Shown here one piece after another: positions 9,770 to 19,698 of a stretch of DNA of 51,108 nt. Position 1 is the stretch's first letter, and each line of letters opens with the position of its first letter. Position numbers and translations under genes: made by a program. This stretch comes from Candidatus Microgenomatus sp. (GTDB lineage Bacteria > Patescibacteriota > Microgenomatia > UBA1400 > PJMF01), in NCBI GenBank assembly GCA_020724725.1, contig DYGL01000003.1, forward strand, positions 1-51,108, given 5' to 3'. The notes under the pieces were generated by a model, which was given only the letters and a program-made list of their open reading frames with translations, was not told the DNA's origin and did not search any database.

Positions 9770-11300
9770 ATTTAATTAATCCTAATTTTTGATCTAAAAT
9801 AATTTTTTCTTCGCTACTTCTATCTGCCAAACTTTTAATGAAATGATAATTTAAGAGGCGCTCTCCATAATAAAAATTAATAGCATCAGCATCCTGATAC
9901 TTAATTGTAGAGAAAAAATCACTACTTGGTAGCTTCAAATACCAGGCAGTTAAAATGTATTGATATCCACCTTCATCAATTACAGCAATTTCTTGATTGG
10001 GATAATCCTTTTCTGCTTCAAAGAGCAAGTTTTTATATTCGCTAAAAAGAGAAATTGGCTGATTCTTTGGGTAACTCAAAAAATATTTATTGCAATAAAT
10101 ATAACTCTCTATGGCTAAAATAGAAAAGATTAAAATTAAAATAATATTTTTTTGTCTTAAAAAAAATGTGGTCAACTTATCTGTAAAAATTGCTGCTAAA
10201 CAAGCAAGCATAAAAAAGAAAAACAAACTGCGAGTTGCGTGAGGACTATCTACCGTCACTACTGAAGGAGCTAAGGCAATAATTGCCAGGTATAAACAAA
10301 GTAAATTTCTTTTACGTAATTTTTTATCATTTGAAGAAATTAATAACTCTCCTAGTAAATCTATCATCATTAAAATAGCCAAAAAATAAGTTAAATAAAA
10401 CAAGTGTCCAGTAGCTGGTAAGCTATGCCACGGATGAGTACCACCTTTTGTCACCAAGAAATCCAAAGAGAAGCTTTCTAAAAAGTTTTTACCAATTTCT
10501 TTTCCATAAAATAAATATTTATTAGCAAAAACTGTTCGCAAATTTTCTGGAACACTTTGTCTATAAAAGGCAAAGTCTTGCCAAAGACTTTGATCATTAA
10601 AAACAGTAATGCCACTTTTTTGATTAACCAAAGCATAGAAATTAAAAAAGCCAAACAAAAAAATTGCCACAAACAAAGTAAATGGCAACAACCATGATTT
10701 GTATTTTCTTAAACCCTCCTGCCAAACAATAAGCGGCAAAATAAATGGCAAAAGCAACAAGGGAGTGTTGTAGGTTAAAATTGCCAGAAACATTAAAATT
10801 GCGGCCAAGTAGTAATTTTTTTTAGTTCTTAGAGAAAAAAATAAACTAGCTACAAAAAGCAAAAGAGCTAAGTTTGCCTCAAAAGCAATTCTAGAATAAA
10901 AGAAAAAGACTGGATTTAAAGCTATTAGTAAAGACAATAGCAAGGCAGATGAATTTTTGATTTTTAGAACTTCTTTAGCGAAATAGAACGCTAAAACTAT
11001 TAATAAACTGCCGGCTAAAGCAGATGGCAATCTCGTCACAAAATCATTGCTTGGTAAAAAGTTAAATAAAAAAGCTAAAAGATATGGATAACCTGGTAAT
11101 TTATAATCACCAAAAGACTTAAACGTTAGCGGTAACTTCGCTTGCCATTCATCCATGCCTGTTTCTTTTATCAAGAAGGCGTTGTAGGCCAAGGCTGCTT
11201 CATCTCGATTTAAAATTGATGGCAAGTCGTCTAATCTAATCACTCTTAAACTAAATCCAAGTAAGAAAAATAGAGCTAATAAGATTTTATTTAACTTCAT
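9762..11300 (-). CDS. ArnT/PMT-like GT-C glycosyltransferase
   Basis: LDDLPSILNRDEAALAYNAFLIKETGMDEW loop; multi-TM. Confidence 0.8.
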   Translation of the reverse strand: MKLNKILLALFFLLGFSLRVIRLDDLPSILNRDEAALAYNAFLIKETGMDEWQAKLPLTFKSFGDYKLPGYPYLLAFLFNFLPSNDFVTRLPSALAGSLLIVLAFYFAKEVLKIKNSSALLLSLLIALNPVFFFYSRIAFEANLALLLFVASLFFSLRTKKNYYLAAILMFLAILTYNTPLLLLPFILPLIVWQEGLRKYKSWLLPFTLFVAIFLFGFFNFYALVNQKSGITVFNDQSLWQDFAFYRQSVPENLRTVFANKYLFYGKEIGKNFLESFSLDFLVTKGGTHPWHSLPATGHLFYLTYFLAILMMIDLLGELLISSNDKKLRKRNLLCLYLAIIALAPSVVTVDSPHATRSLFFFFMLACLAAIFTDKLTTFFLRQKNIILILIFSILAIESYIYCNKYFLSYPKNQPISLFSEYKNLLFEAEKDYPNQEIAVIDEGGYQYILTAWYLKLPSSDFFSTIKYQDADAINFYYGERLLNYHFIKSLADRSSEEKIILDQKLGLIKYE

Positions 11301-12903
11301 AAAATTCCCAAGTCTTATCTTTATTTAAACGAACAAGCAGGCTGTTTTTTTGATCAGTGAGTTGATCAAATTTATTTACGAATTCTAAATTATCAAAATT
11401 GAGAAATTCACCTTGATCTTTTTTAGCAATTTTAGCAAAACTTTGGACAGTACTGGGGTCTATTTGATTGTAAAAGAAATAATACATGGCTGGTCTACCC
11501 TGCTCTCTGCTTATATAAATTTTTTCATAATTATTGCGCACTGCAAATACCTTTTTGACCATTTCTTCATAACCAAACTGCCATTCTTGCTTGTACTTTT
11601 CTGGATAAACAAAAATCAATTGATAGAAAAATTTAGAAAAATAAAGAGAATAAATAAAAATAATTGTTCCAATTAAATAAACTTTTAAGTGTTGTTTTTT
11701 AATTAGGCTTAAAACTTGCCAGATTCCAAAGCTTAAAAAAATAATAAAAACTGGTAAAGCAGATAAAGTTCTTAGCGCATGAGGCACCGCTTTTGTAAAA
11801 GCCGCTGGCAGGATCATGCAAATCAAATAAAAGATCAGTAACAAGTTAATTGACTTTTTTTGTCTAAACAAAAAGATTAGGGCAAAAATAAAGAAAATCG
11901 CATCTAAATAATAAAACTGACCAAAAGTTTGAATGCTGTGTCTAGGATTAGCATCACCATTTACAAACAAATAATCAAATCGAAAATGACTTATAAAGTT
12001 TTCCAACACTTCTCTAGTAAAAAACAAATAACGATGATAAAGAATCTTCGACCAAAAAGTTTCACCGTGAATTTCAATTTGTTGGTTGCTTTCTTGAATA
12101 ATAGACAAATCATTAAAAATGCTAGTCTCAGCTATTCTTTGTTGACCTGATTTATCAAAAAGCGCCAATGCTATGGGAGAAAAAACAAAAAAAGCAGTCA
12201 AGCCAGATATTATTAAAGCTTTGTAGTTCAATTTTGATTTTTTACGCCAAAAGTAAAAAACAAGTAAGGCAATTCCCAGCAAAGGAGCACTGACTCGATT
12301 GGCGTGGTAAGCATAAGTTGAGAGACTAAGCAGTAAAGTTGACAAAACAGCCCATTTGCCAAGGTTTGTCACTACAAAAAACAACCAAAAATTTACTCCC
12401 CAAACCACCAAAGCAGTAGCCAGCGTGCTTTCCCAGGCCGATCTAGAAAAAGTGAGAAGCCATGGTGAAACAGAGCTTAAAAATAAGGCTAAATAAAAAA
12501 TATAATTGGCTAATTTGGATTGATTTTTATAATAAAAATACAGAAAAACAGTTCTAGCTAAAAAGGCTGAACCAAAAATAATTAAAATAGAAGCCAAAAT
12601 TGTTGGCAAGCGAACTGCTAAAACACTTAAGCCCATTGCCTTGATGAAGGGCACTAAAACATAAAAATATAAACTAGGTTTAAAGTCACCAAAAGATTCG
12701 AAAGCAATAAGAGGTAAAAAGTGTCCATGATGATCTCTTAAAGTTTTGGAGATACTATAAGCATCATAGCCCAGGGCAACCTCTTCCCAATAAGGACTTG
12801 GTGGAGAAACATTGAGGTAAGCAAAACGAGTAAACAAAATTAAAGTCAAAAGAAAAATTAAGCAAGCAATTTTCCACCATTTTTTGTCTTTAATCATTTG
12901 CAT
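11287..12903 (-). CDS. ArnT/PMT-like GT-C glycosyltransferase
   Basis: VSPPSPYWEEVALGYDAYSISKTLRDHHG loop; multi-TM. Start at 12897 (MIKDKK) would give an ATGA overlap with the upstream gene. Confidence 0.8.
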   Translation of the reverse strand: MQMIKDKKWWKIACLIFLLTLILFTRFAYLNVSPPSPYWEEVALGYDAYSISKTLRDHHGHFLPLIAFESFGDFKPSLYFYVLVPFIKAMGLSVLAVRLPTILASILIIFGSAFLARTVFLYFYYKNQSKLANYIFYLALFLSSVSPWLLTFSRSAWESTLATALVVWGVNFWLFFVVTNLGKWAVLSTLLLSLSTYAYHANRVSAPLLGIALLVFYFWRKKSKLNYKALIISGLTAFFVFSPIALALFDKSGQQRIAETSIFNDLSIIQESNQQIEIHGETFWSKILYHRYLFFTREVLENFISHFRFDYLFVNGDANPRHSIQTFGQFYYLDAIFFIFALIFLFRQKKSINLLLIFYLICMILPAAFTKAVPHALRTLSALPVFIIFLSFGIWQVLSLIKKQHLKVYLIGTIIFIYSLYFSKFFYQLIFVYPEKYKQEWQFGYEEMVKKVFAVRNNYEKIYISREQGRPAMYYFFYNQIDPSTVQSFAKIAKKDQGEFLNFDNLEFVNKFDQLTDQKNSLLVRLNKDKTWEFYEVK

Positions 12904-14633
12904 TTACCAGTCCTTGTCAGCTCTTCACCAAAAGAACTTAAGTCAATAATAAAGGCATAGGTCAAGGCTCCAGATCTTGATTTAATTCGAGTTAAAATAT
13001 GATCCTTGCTAAGCCAATGATTATCTACGTAAATAACTCTTAGTCCTTTTAAATGGGCAGCGCAAGCTAAGGTGTTTGGTTCTTCATTTTTGGCTACTCT
13101 ATATTTGCCTAAAGACAAGGCGTGTTGGAAACCAGAACCTTCGCTTTGATCTAAAACAATTTTACTTTGATAGTAAATTGGTTCAATTTTCTGATAATAA
13201 GCGTAGTACATCAAAGGGTCAGAAAAAAAGCTTTGAATTATCACTTCATCGACTTCATTTTTCTTCACATAGTCATCGGTAAAAGCAAAAATATCTTTGG
13301 CAAAGGAATCATAATAAAAATCCTTTTTGCTAGCGTGTACGCTAATAAAATTTACGAAGTAAGTTGATAAAGAAGTTAGACATAAAATCAAAAGCAATAA
13401 ATCAAAGTAAATTTTTTTAGTCAGTTTTTCATTTAAAAATTCATAAGCCATAGTAAAAATTGGCAAAATAAAAATAAATAAAGCTGAGATTCTAATTTTT
13501 TGTACACCAGATAAAATGGCTGGAATTGGAACTATCAATAATCCACTCAGTAAAAAAAATAAAAATAATTTTGATTCTTTGTTTTTTTTATTAAAAAATT
13601 TATAAACAAAAATAGCCAAACCAATTAAATACAAAGGCAATAAAAAGGTGGCAAATAAACCAGTGTCATCAACATTCATGTAGGTTAAATTTTCATCACC
13701 TTTAATAAAAAGATACTCTGGAGAATAGCTTTTAATAAAATCATTAATTAATTCTTTGGAGTAAACAATCGGCTTATTGAAAATTCCATAACAAAGCAAT
13801 TTTGGGTAATTTTGCAAACAAAAATGTCTATTTTCGTTAACGGTGGCTATTAATTGTTCGTTGCTAAAAACACCAACTTGTTTAAATCTAGCCAAATTTG
13901 AGTTGGCAGCTTGACCAAAGAAAAAAGGCACTATCAGCAAAGAAAAGAGTGTTAAAAACATTCCAGTTTTTAACTTGTTTTTTTTGCTAAAAAAGAAAAA
14001 ATAAACGGCAAAAAATAAAACAAAAAAAACTGCTATAAATTTATAAATCACGTAGGCATAAATACTTAAAGCAAAAAATAAAGCTGACAATAAAAAGAAA
14101 AGTAAATTTGGTTTTAAACGAGCTTTAAAAATAAAAAGCAAAGCTAAACTAAAAAATAAAAGGCCGAGATTGGCTTCATAGGCAAAGCGGCTCAAGATGA
14201 AAGTCCAAGGAGAAATCAGGGTTAGTAAAGCAGCTAAAAAAGCAGCTTTTTTACTAAACTTCCATTCCAAAAAGAGCAGGTAAACAACGAAAACTAGTAA
14301 AATTCCACTGATAGCCGCTGGCAATCTTGCCGCCAAATTATTTAGGTCAAAAAAACTGACAAACGGCAATAAAGCGTAAACTTGTGCTGGTAATTTATAA
14401 TCGCCAAAACCCTTAAAAACCACAGGGTAACTTAAACCGTGTTCGTCCTTGCCAGTTTTAAGCAAAGAATAAGAAATATAAGCATAATGCGCCTCATCTA
14501 TGATTAATGTAGATGGAGCTTCTGACAACTTGTAAAGTCTAGTAAAAACCGCTAAAGCCAAAAGTAACAGTATAACTAAAGGCCAAAGAACTTTTTTCAT
14601 ATATTTTTTTTCAAACTTTTGATTTCTTGCCAA
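12894..14633 (-). CDS. ArnT/PMT-like GT-C glycosyltransferase
   Basis: SEAPSTLIIDEAHYAYISYSLLKTGKDEHG loop; multi-TM. Likely true start 14600 (MKKVLWPL), overlapping upstream TGA as ATGA. Confidence 0.8.
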   Translation of the reverse strand: MARNQKFEKKYMKKVLWPLVILLLLALAVFTRLYKLSEAPSTLIIDEAHYAYISYSLLKTGKDEHGLSYPVVFKGFGDYKLPAQVYALLPFVSFFDLNNLAARLPAAISGILLVFVVYLLFLEWKFSKKAAFLAALLTLISPWTFILSRFAYEANLGLLFFSLALLFIFKARLKPNLLFFLLSALFFALSIYAYVIYKFIAVFFVLFFAVYFFFFSKKNKLKTGMFLTLFSLLIVPFFFGQAANSNLARFKQVGVFSNEQLIATVNENRHFCLQNYPKLLCYGIFNKPIVYSKELINDFIKSYSPEYLFIKGDENLTYMNVDDTGLFATFLLPLYLIGLAIFVYKFFNKKNKESKLFLFFLLSGLLIVPIPAILSGVQKIRISALFIFILPIFTMAYEFLNEKLTKKIYFDLLLLILCLTSLSTYFVNFISVHASKKDFYYDSFAKDIFAFTDDYVKKNEVDEVIIQSFFSDPLMYYAYYQKIEPIYYQSKIVLDQSEGSGFQHALSLGKYRVAKNEEPNTLACAAHLKGLRVIYVDNHWLSKDHILTRIKSRSGALTYAFIIDLSSFGEELTRTGKCK

Positions 14634-16081
14634 AATTTTTCTTTAGAAAGTAATAGAAAAACTACGATATAAACCAAAAGTGAGGCAAAGCCACCGCTAA
14701 AGAATAAGAAATAACTTTCAGCCCACCACTTAATTCCCAAAAATCCGAAAATTGCCATAGCTAAACTTGCCAATAATTGAGGCCAGATATTCTTTATAAT
14801 TTCCAAGTCTATATATTTTTTGGCCATAAAAACTGAAAAAATAGAAGTAAAAGAAATTAAAAAAGCCGCGATAGCCACGCCGTTAAAAGCAAATTTCCAA
14901 ACTAAAATTGGAGTGAGAACCCAAGTTAAAACTGTCCACAAAACCATCAATTTGAGAGTTTGATCAATCTTGCCAATCGCATTAAGACTATTTATTAAAG
15001 GTGTGGAAATGGCTGACCAGGCTACACTTAAAGAAAATAAAATAAAACTAAAAATAGCTGGCTGCCACTTGACATACTTATCGACGAGTTCAGTAAGAGG
15101 ATAAATAAAAATCGACATGCCTACTAGAATTGGAAAAATAAACAAAGCAATGAAAAAAATAGATTTCTCAATAGCTTTTTTAAGCAAATCCTTGTGAGAC
15201 TGTAGTCTAGAAAAAGTTGGGAAAGTAATGGCCATAACATTTTGTACAGTCAAATTATATGGATACATAGACCAATTTTTTGACCATTGTAAGTAGCCGA
15301 AATCTTTAAGAGGCAAAAAAGCTCCCAAAGCTAAAAAATAAAGCTGATCTTTAATACGAGCCAAAAAATCATTAATTTGAAATTTCAAACCGAAGCCAAG
15401 CAGGCCTTTAAGAGATTTTTTAGCAATTTTTAGGCTGGGTCGCCAAGGTTGAATAATTTGCATTACAATTAAACCGAGTACAGATCGAGACAAAATGGCA
15501 TAAAAATAAGCAGTTACCCCATAACCTTTCCAGGCTAAAACAATCAAAATCAAATGAAAAATTAATTGCTCAAAAATTTGAGGCAAAATTAACTTATTAA
15601 AATCAAGTTTACGTTCCAAAATAATCGAAGGAATAGTTTTGAAGGTGGCCAAAGGAAAAGAAATAGCTAAAGCCAGTAAAACCAAGTTGCCAGCAGAGCC
15701 TATCTTGGCATTTAAAAAACCAAAATGAATGATCAGATAAACTAAAAAGAAAATTAGCAAAGATAAAATAAGTTGCACTGTGAAAGCTGTTTTTAAATCA
15801 TCTTGAGTTGGTTCATCTTTTTTCTGAATTAAAGAAGCTGCTAAGCCAATATCAGAAAAGAAAACCAAAAGAGCAATGATTTGAGTCACAATGCCGAAAA
15901 TACCGAAGTCTTCAGGAGAAAGAAAGGCACTCAAAACAAAAGCTGAAGCTAAGCCAATTCCCTGTAAAAGTAAGGTGCGTAAAAAAAACGACAAAACTCC
16001 ACGCACCGATTTTTTCTTAATTTTATCAATCTCTTCAACACTCAATTCTTCTGAAGCGAGGGAAATTTCCTGATCAACCAT
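14597..16081 (-). CDS. Polysaccharide/lipid-linked oligosaccharide flippase (Wzx/WzxC-type, MOP superfamily)
   Basis: LLQGIGLASAFVLSAFLSPEDFGIFGIVTQIIALLVFFSDIGLAASLIQKK N-terminus typical of Wzx-like exporters; multi-TM. Confidence 0.87.
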   Translation of the reverse strand: MVDQEISLASEELSVEEIDKIKKKSVRGVLSFFLRTLLLQGIGLASAFVLSAFLSPEDFGIFGIVTQIIALLVFFSDIGLAASLIQKKDEPTQDDLKTAFTVQLILSLLIFFLVYLIIHFGFLNAKIGSAGNLVLLALAISFPLATFKTIPSIILERKLDFNKLILPQIFEQLIFHLILIVLAWKGYGVTAYFYAILSRSVLGLIVMQIIQPWRPSLKIAKKSLKGLLGFGLKFQINDFLARIKDQLYFLALGAFLPLKDFGYLQWSKNWSMYPYNLTVQNVMAITFPTFSRLQSHKDLLKKAIEKSIFFIALFIFPILVGMSIFIYPLTELVDKYVKWQPAIFSFILFSLSVAWSAISTPLINSLNAIGKIDQTLKLMVLWTVLTWVLTPILVWKFAFNGVAIAAFLISFTSIFSVFMAKKYIDLEIIKNIWPQLLASLAMAIFGFLGIKWWAESYFLFFSGGFASLLVYIVVFLLLSKEKFWQEIKSLKKNI

Positions 16082-16112
16082 ATATTGTTCATTCTATGCG
16101 ACTTTTTTCTCT

Positions 16113-16141
16113 TTGAAAATAAGCGGCTTTTACAATATACT
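16113..16141 (+). promoter_or_regulatory. Sigma70-type promoter TTGAAA-N17-TATACT
   Basis: TTGAAA 16113-16118, 17-nt spacer, TATACT 16136-16141, ATG at 16150 (8 nt gap). Confidence 0.65.
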
Positions 16142-16149
16142 CGAAATCA

Positions 16150-17259
16150 ATGAGCTCAAATTTGGTTTTTACTCTTGAATATCGTAAGCCAGGAATTTTC
16201 CTGAAAGTGGTTCTTTGGATTTTAGGCCTTCTTTTCCTTTCCTTAATTGCATTATTTGTTTACTTGAACGTCTTAAGTAATCGCTTTATCAAAGCATTCG
16301 TCAAGGGAGCGGAAGTCACAAAAGAAGAATTTTTAACTACTGGCACTAACTTTTTCAACCAGTTACAACAAAATTATGAACAAGCACCAAATCTACCTCA
16401 AAAATACAATTTTTTACTACTAGGCACAGATAAATTAAGTGGTAGAGATGGCGACCCTGAGTTAACCGACACAATCCTCTTAGCTCAAATAGATTTTGAA
16501 ACCGGCTTAATCAAAACTCTTTCCTTGCCTAGAGATTTGTATCATGAAGACTATCAAACTAAAATCAATGCTCTTTATTTCTATGGCCAAGAAAAGTATA
16601 AAGATGAGCCAGACAGATTTCCAAGAGAAGTTTTATCAGAAATGACAAATCTTAAAATAGATCAAAGTTTGGTTTTAAGTATTGAAGATCTAGCTGATCT
16701 CATCAATTTAGTTGATGGCATAGAGCTTGATGTGCCCACTGCTTTTACTGATTCGACTTTCCCCGTTCCTGGAATTGACGTAAGTGAAGTCAAAGATCCG
16801 AAGATCCTTTATAAAGAAATTAGTTTCGAAACGGGTAAACAACATATGGATGCTAACAGAGCCTTGGAGTATGTGCGCAGTCGTTATAGCTCTGGAAATG
16901 AAGGTACTGATGAGGCCAGAGCAATACGTCAGCAGCTTGTTTTAGAAGCTTTATTTCAAAAAATCTTGTCCATTAGAAGTCCAGAGAAATTCGGCCAACT
17001 TTATCGTTTTTATTTAGACCGTTTTGAGAAATATATTTCCCTTGATGAAATTAATCCTATCGCTGCCAGATATTTACTTTATTTAGAAAAAAATCCAAAT
17101 GGCCAACTTAGTTTTGAAAAACATCAGTTGCCTATCTATCCAGAAAATGAAGAGGGTGTGATTTTTAACCCACCACTTTGGCAAACCAAACAGCAATGGC
17201 TTTATAAGATAAAGGATGAAAATAAGTTTCATGAAAACATTCAAGCTATTTTCAACTAA
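16150..17259 (+). CDS. LytR-CpsA-Psr (LCP) family cell-envelope glycopolymer ligase
   Basis: N-terminal TM, NFLLLGTDKLSGRDGDPELTDTILLAQID, SLPRDLY, ALEYVRSRYSSGNEGTDEARAIRQQ. Confidence 0.92.
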   Translation: MSSNLVFTLEYRKPGIFLKVVLWILGLLFLSLIALFVYLNVLSNRFIKAFVKGAEVTKEEFLTTGTNFFNQLQQNYEQAPNLPQKYNFLLLGTDKLSGRDGDPELTDTILLAQIDFETGLIKTLSLPRDLYHEDYQTKINALYFYGQEKYKDEPDRFPREVLSEMTNLKIDQSLVLSIEDLADLINLVDGIELDVPTAFTDSTFPVPGIDVSEVKDPKILYKEISFETGKQHMDANRALEYVRSRYSSGNEGTDEARAIRQQLVLEALFQKILSIRSPEKFGQLYRFYLDRFEKYISLDEINPIAARYLLYLEKNPNGQLSFEKHQLPIYPENEEGVIFNPPLWQTKQQWLYKIKDENKFHENIQAIFN

Positions 17260-17377
17260 AAATTTGATTCGCTTATTATTTGCCAGCGTAGTAGTCTTAT
17301 CTTTTGTGGCTGGATTTTATCAATCGTCTCTTGAAGTAGAAAAAAGGAAAAATCAACTTTTAGAATATGCAAAATAA
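17231..17377 (+). CDS. Small single-TM protein (48 aa), below ORF-track cutoff
   Basis: ATG 17231 to TAA 17377: MKTFKLFSTKNLIRLLFASVVVLSFVAGFYQSSLEVEKRKNQLLEYAK; fills the LCP-rmlB gap and overlaps both genes. Confidence 0.5.
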   Translation: MKTFKLFSTKNLIRLLFASVVVLSFVAGFYQSSLEVEKRKNQLLEYAK

Positions 17378-18392
17378 AAAAACAATTTTAGTTACTGGCG
17401 GAGCTGGCTTTATTGGGTCAAACTTTGTTTATCATTACTTAACCAACCACCCAAATGACAAAATTATCAATCTAGACCTTCTCACTTACGCTGGTAATTT
17501 GAGTACTTTAGAGGGCTTAGAGGGATATGGTAATCATAAATTTGTACATGGAGATATCAGAGACGCTAAGCTAGTCGACCAAATTGTGGCTGAGGTAGAC
17601 ATGGTTGTACACTTTGCAGCTGAAACTCACGTTGATCGCTCTATCATGGAGCCAGCCATTTTTCTAGAAACCAACATTATCGGCACTCAGGTTTTACTTG
17701 ACGCAGCCCTGCGCCACAAAATCAAGCGCTTCCATCATATTTCCACTGATGAAGTTTTTGGTGCTTTACCACTCAACTCAACAGAAAAATTTAACGAAAA
17801 CACTCCTTACGATCCTCATAGTCCCTACTCTGCCTCTAAAGCAGCTTCAGATCATCTGGTCAGAGCTTATGGTGATACTTATGGTTTACCATACACTCTA
17901 AGCAATTGTTCCAATAATTATGGTGAATTTCATTTTCCAGAAAAAATGATTCCGCTCGCTATTACCAATCTGATTGATGATCAAAAAGTTCCTGTTTACG
18001 GAGATGGTCTTTATGTACGTGATTGGCTCTATGTACAGGATCACGCCAAAGGCATTGAGCTAATTTTGGAAAATGGAGAAGTTGGGCAAACTTATCTCTT
18101 TGGAGGTTTGTATAAAGATGTGAATAATCTTGAATTAGTCAAAATGATTCTTAAAATTATGGATAAAGATGAAAGCTACATCGAACATGTCACAGATCGC
18201 CCCGGACATGACCGTCGCTACAGTGTAGACTTTTCCCAAACTAGCATGAAGCTAGGTTGGCAACCAAGTGTTAGCTTGGAAGAAGGTTTACATAAAACCA
18301 TTACTTGGTATCAAGAAAACCAAGCCTGGTGGAGACCACTTAAAGAAAAAAACCAAGCCTACTTTAAGAAACAATATCAAGAAAGAAAATAA
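17367..18392 (+). CDS. rfbB: dTDP-glucose 4,6-dehydratase
   Basis: GGAGFIGSNFVYHYL, HFAAETHVDRSI, STDEVFG, YSASKAASDHLVRAY. Confidence 0.93.
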   Translation: MQNKKTILVTGGAGFIGSNFVYHYLTNHPNDKIINLDLLTYAGNLSTLEGLEGYGNHKFVHGDIRDAKLVDQIVAEVDMVVHFAAETHVDRSIMEPAIFLETNIIGTQVLLDAALRHKIKRFHHISTDEVFGALPLNSTEKFNENTPYDPHSPYSASKAASDHLVRAYGDTYGLPYTLSNCSNNYGEFHFPEKMIPLAITNLIDDQKVPVYGDGLYVRDWLYVQDHAKGIELILENGEVGQTYLFGGLYKDVNNLELVKMILKIMDKDESYIEHVTDRPGHDRRYSVDFSQTSMKLGWQPSVSLEEGLHKTITWYQENQAWWRPLKEKNQAYFKKQYQERK

Positions 18393-18395
18393 ATT

Positions 18396-19280
18396 ATGAA
18401 TAAAATTCCTCTTTTAGGTACTGGACTCAATGGTCTGATTGGTTCCAAATTTGTAGTAGATTTTGCTGATAAGTACGATTTTGATAATCTAGATCTAAGA
18501 AATCCGCTTCGTCCAGTTGATATCACCAATGAAAAGCAAGTCATGGCAGTTGTCAGCCAGTCTCCAGCTAAATTTTTGGTGCATATGGCTGCTTACACCG
18601 ATGTGACTGGTGCATGGCAACAAAGTGGCGATAAAAACGGACTTTGCTACGCTGTCAACGTCAAGGGTACAGAAAACCTAGTTAAAGCTTGTGAAGCTAC
18701 TGGCAAACACTTGATCTACCTTTCGACTGCTTATGTTTTTGATGGTGAAAAAACAGAACCTTATTTAGAAACAGACGCAACCAATCCCATTGAATGGTAT
18801 GGTCAAACTAAGGCAATGGCAGAAGAAGTCGTGCAAAAAAGCAATCTCAATTGGACTATCTTGCGCATCGACATGCCTTTTCGTAATGATCGTTTTGAAA
18901 AAATAGACACCTTACATCGCGTGATTGAAGGAATGAAAAGTGGCAAACTTTACCCACAATTTGGCGACCATCACTTTGGCCCAACTTATATCAATGACTT
19001 TGTCAAAATTATTGATTTCATCTTACGTCAAGAAATGACTGGACTTTTCCATGCTTCTTCAGGCGAAACTTGGACAGATTTCGAGTTTGCTAAAATGATT
19101 AACGAAACTTTAAACCTCAACTTCAATGTTCAAGAAGGTTCTCTGGCTAAATACTTAGAAAGCAATAATCGACCTTATCAAAAAAACACTGCTTTAAACA
19201 TCGATAAAATTAAAGCTAGCCTTGATTTTCAACTCAAGAGTATTAGGGAAGCTGTGAAGGAGACCATTTTATGGGATTAG
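18396..19280 (+). CDS. dTDP-4-dehydrorhamnose reductase-like SDR (RmlD/RfbD-like)
   Basis: GTGLNGLIGSKFV, STAYVFDGEKTEPY, YGQTKAMAEE; NAD(P)-binding SDR layout. Confidence 0.8.
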   Translation: MNKIPLLGTGLNGLIGSKFVVDFADKYDFDNLDLRNPLRPVDITNEKQVMAVVSQSPAKFLVHMAAYTDVTGAWQQSGDKNGLCYAVNVKGTENLVKACEATGKHLIYLSTAYVFDGEKTEPYLETDATNPIEWYGQTKAMAEEVVQKSNLNWTILRIDMPFRNDRFEKIDTLHRVIEGMKSGKLYPQFGDHHFGPTYINDFVKIIDFILRQEMTGLFHASSGETWTDFEFAKMINETLNLNFNVQEGSLAKYLESNNRPYQKNTALNIDKIKASLDFQLKSIREAVKETILWD

Positions 19281-19471
19281 AAGTCGCTGGAAAAATTGTA
19301 GATTTATCTGAAAAGATGAATGAAGACGATCCGAAAATAATTAGAAAAAGATGCCAAATAATCAGAGACGCTATTTCTGATTTAAAAAAGATCAAAGAAC
19401 CAAGTGCCACACAGCTTTCAGAATTGGAAAGATTAAAAAATCAATTAGCTGAGTTGGAAAGCAAACTTTAA
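19271..19471 (+). CDS. Small hypothetical helical protein
   Basis: 66 aa, overlaps the end of the RmlD-like gene by 10 nt; charged helical composition. Confidence 0.55.
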   Translation: MGLEVAGKIVDLSEKMNEDDPKIIRKRCQIIRDAISDLKKIKEPSATQLSELERLKNQLAELESKL

Positions 19472-19494
19472 TTTAGATTTTTGATCCAATTTGA

Positions 19495-19500
19495 TATAAT
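19495..19500 (+). promoter_or_regulatory. -10 element TATAAT
   Basis: Exact TATAAT 8 nt before ATG at 19509, with AGGAG between. Confidence 0.5.
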
Positions 19501-19508
19501 AGGAGTAT

Positions 19509-19697
19509 ATGGCAGGAGAATATACTGGCAACGAACCAACTGGAATTGAATCAGCTACTTTTGAAATTGAGAGCTACATGAAAAAAAATGAATGCTCAGT
19601 TGATGAGGCATTAACAGCTCTTAAAACAACTTGGGCTAACGATATAGAATTCATTGACTTTCTAGAAGCAGCAGCTACCTATCTCAAAAACAAGTAG
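19509..19697 (+). CDS. Small hypothetical protein
   Basis: 62 aa, preceded by TATAAT/AGGAG; ends 2 nt before the convergent trmD stop. Confidence 0.55.
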   Translation: MAGEYTGNEPTGIESATFEIESYMKKNECSVDEALTALKTTWANDIEFIDFLEAAATYLKNK

Positions 19698-19698
19698 T

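Noticed and set aside
11413-12150. Plus-strand ORFs (87 and 73 aa) opposite a GT-C gene
   Set aside because: Shadow ORFs within the coding sequence of 11287-12903; low-complexity composition.
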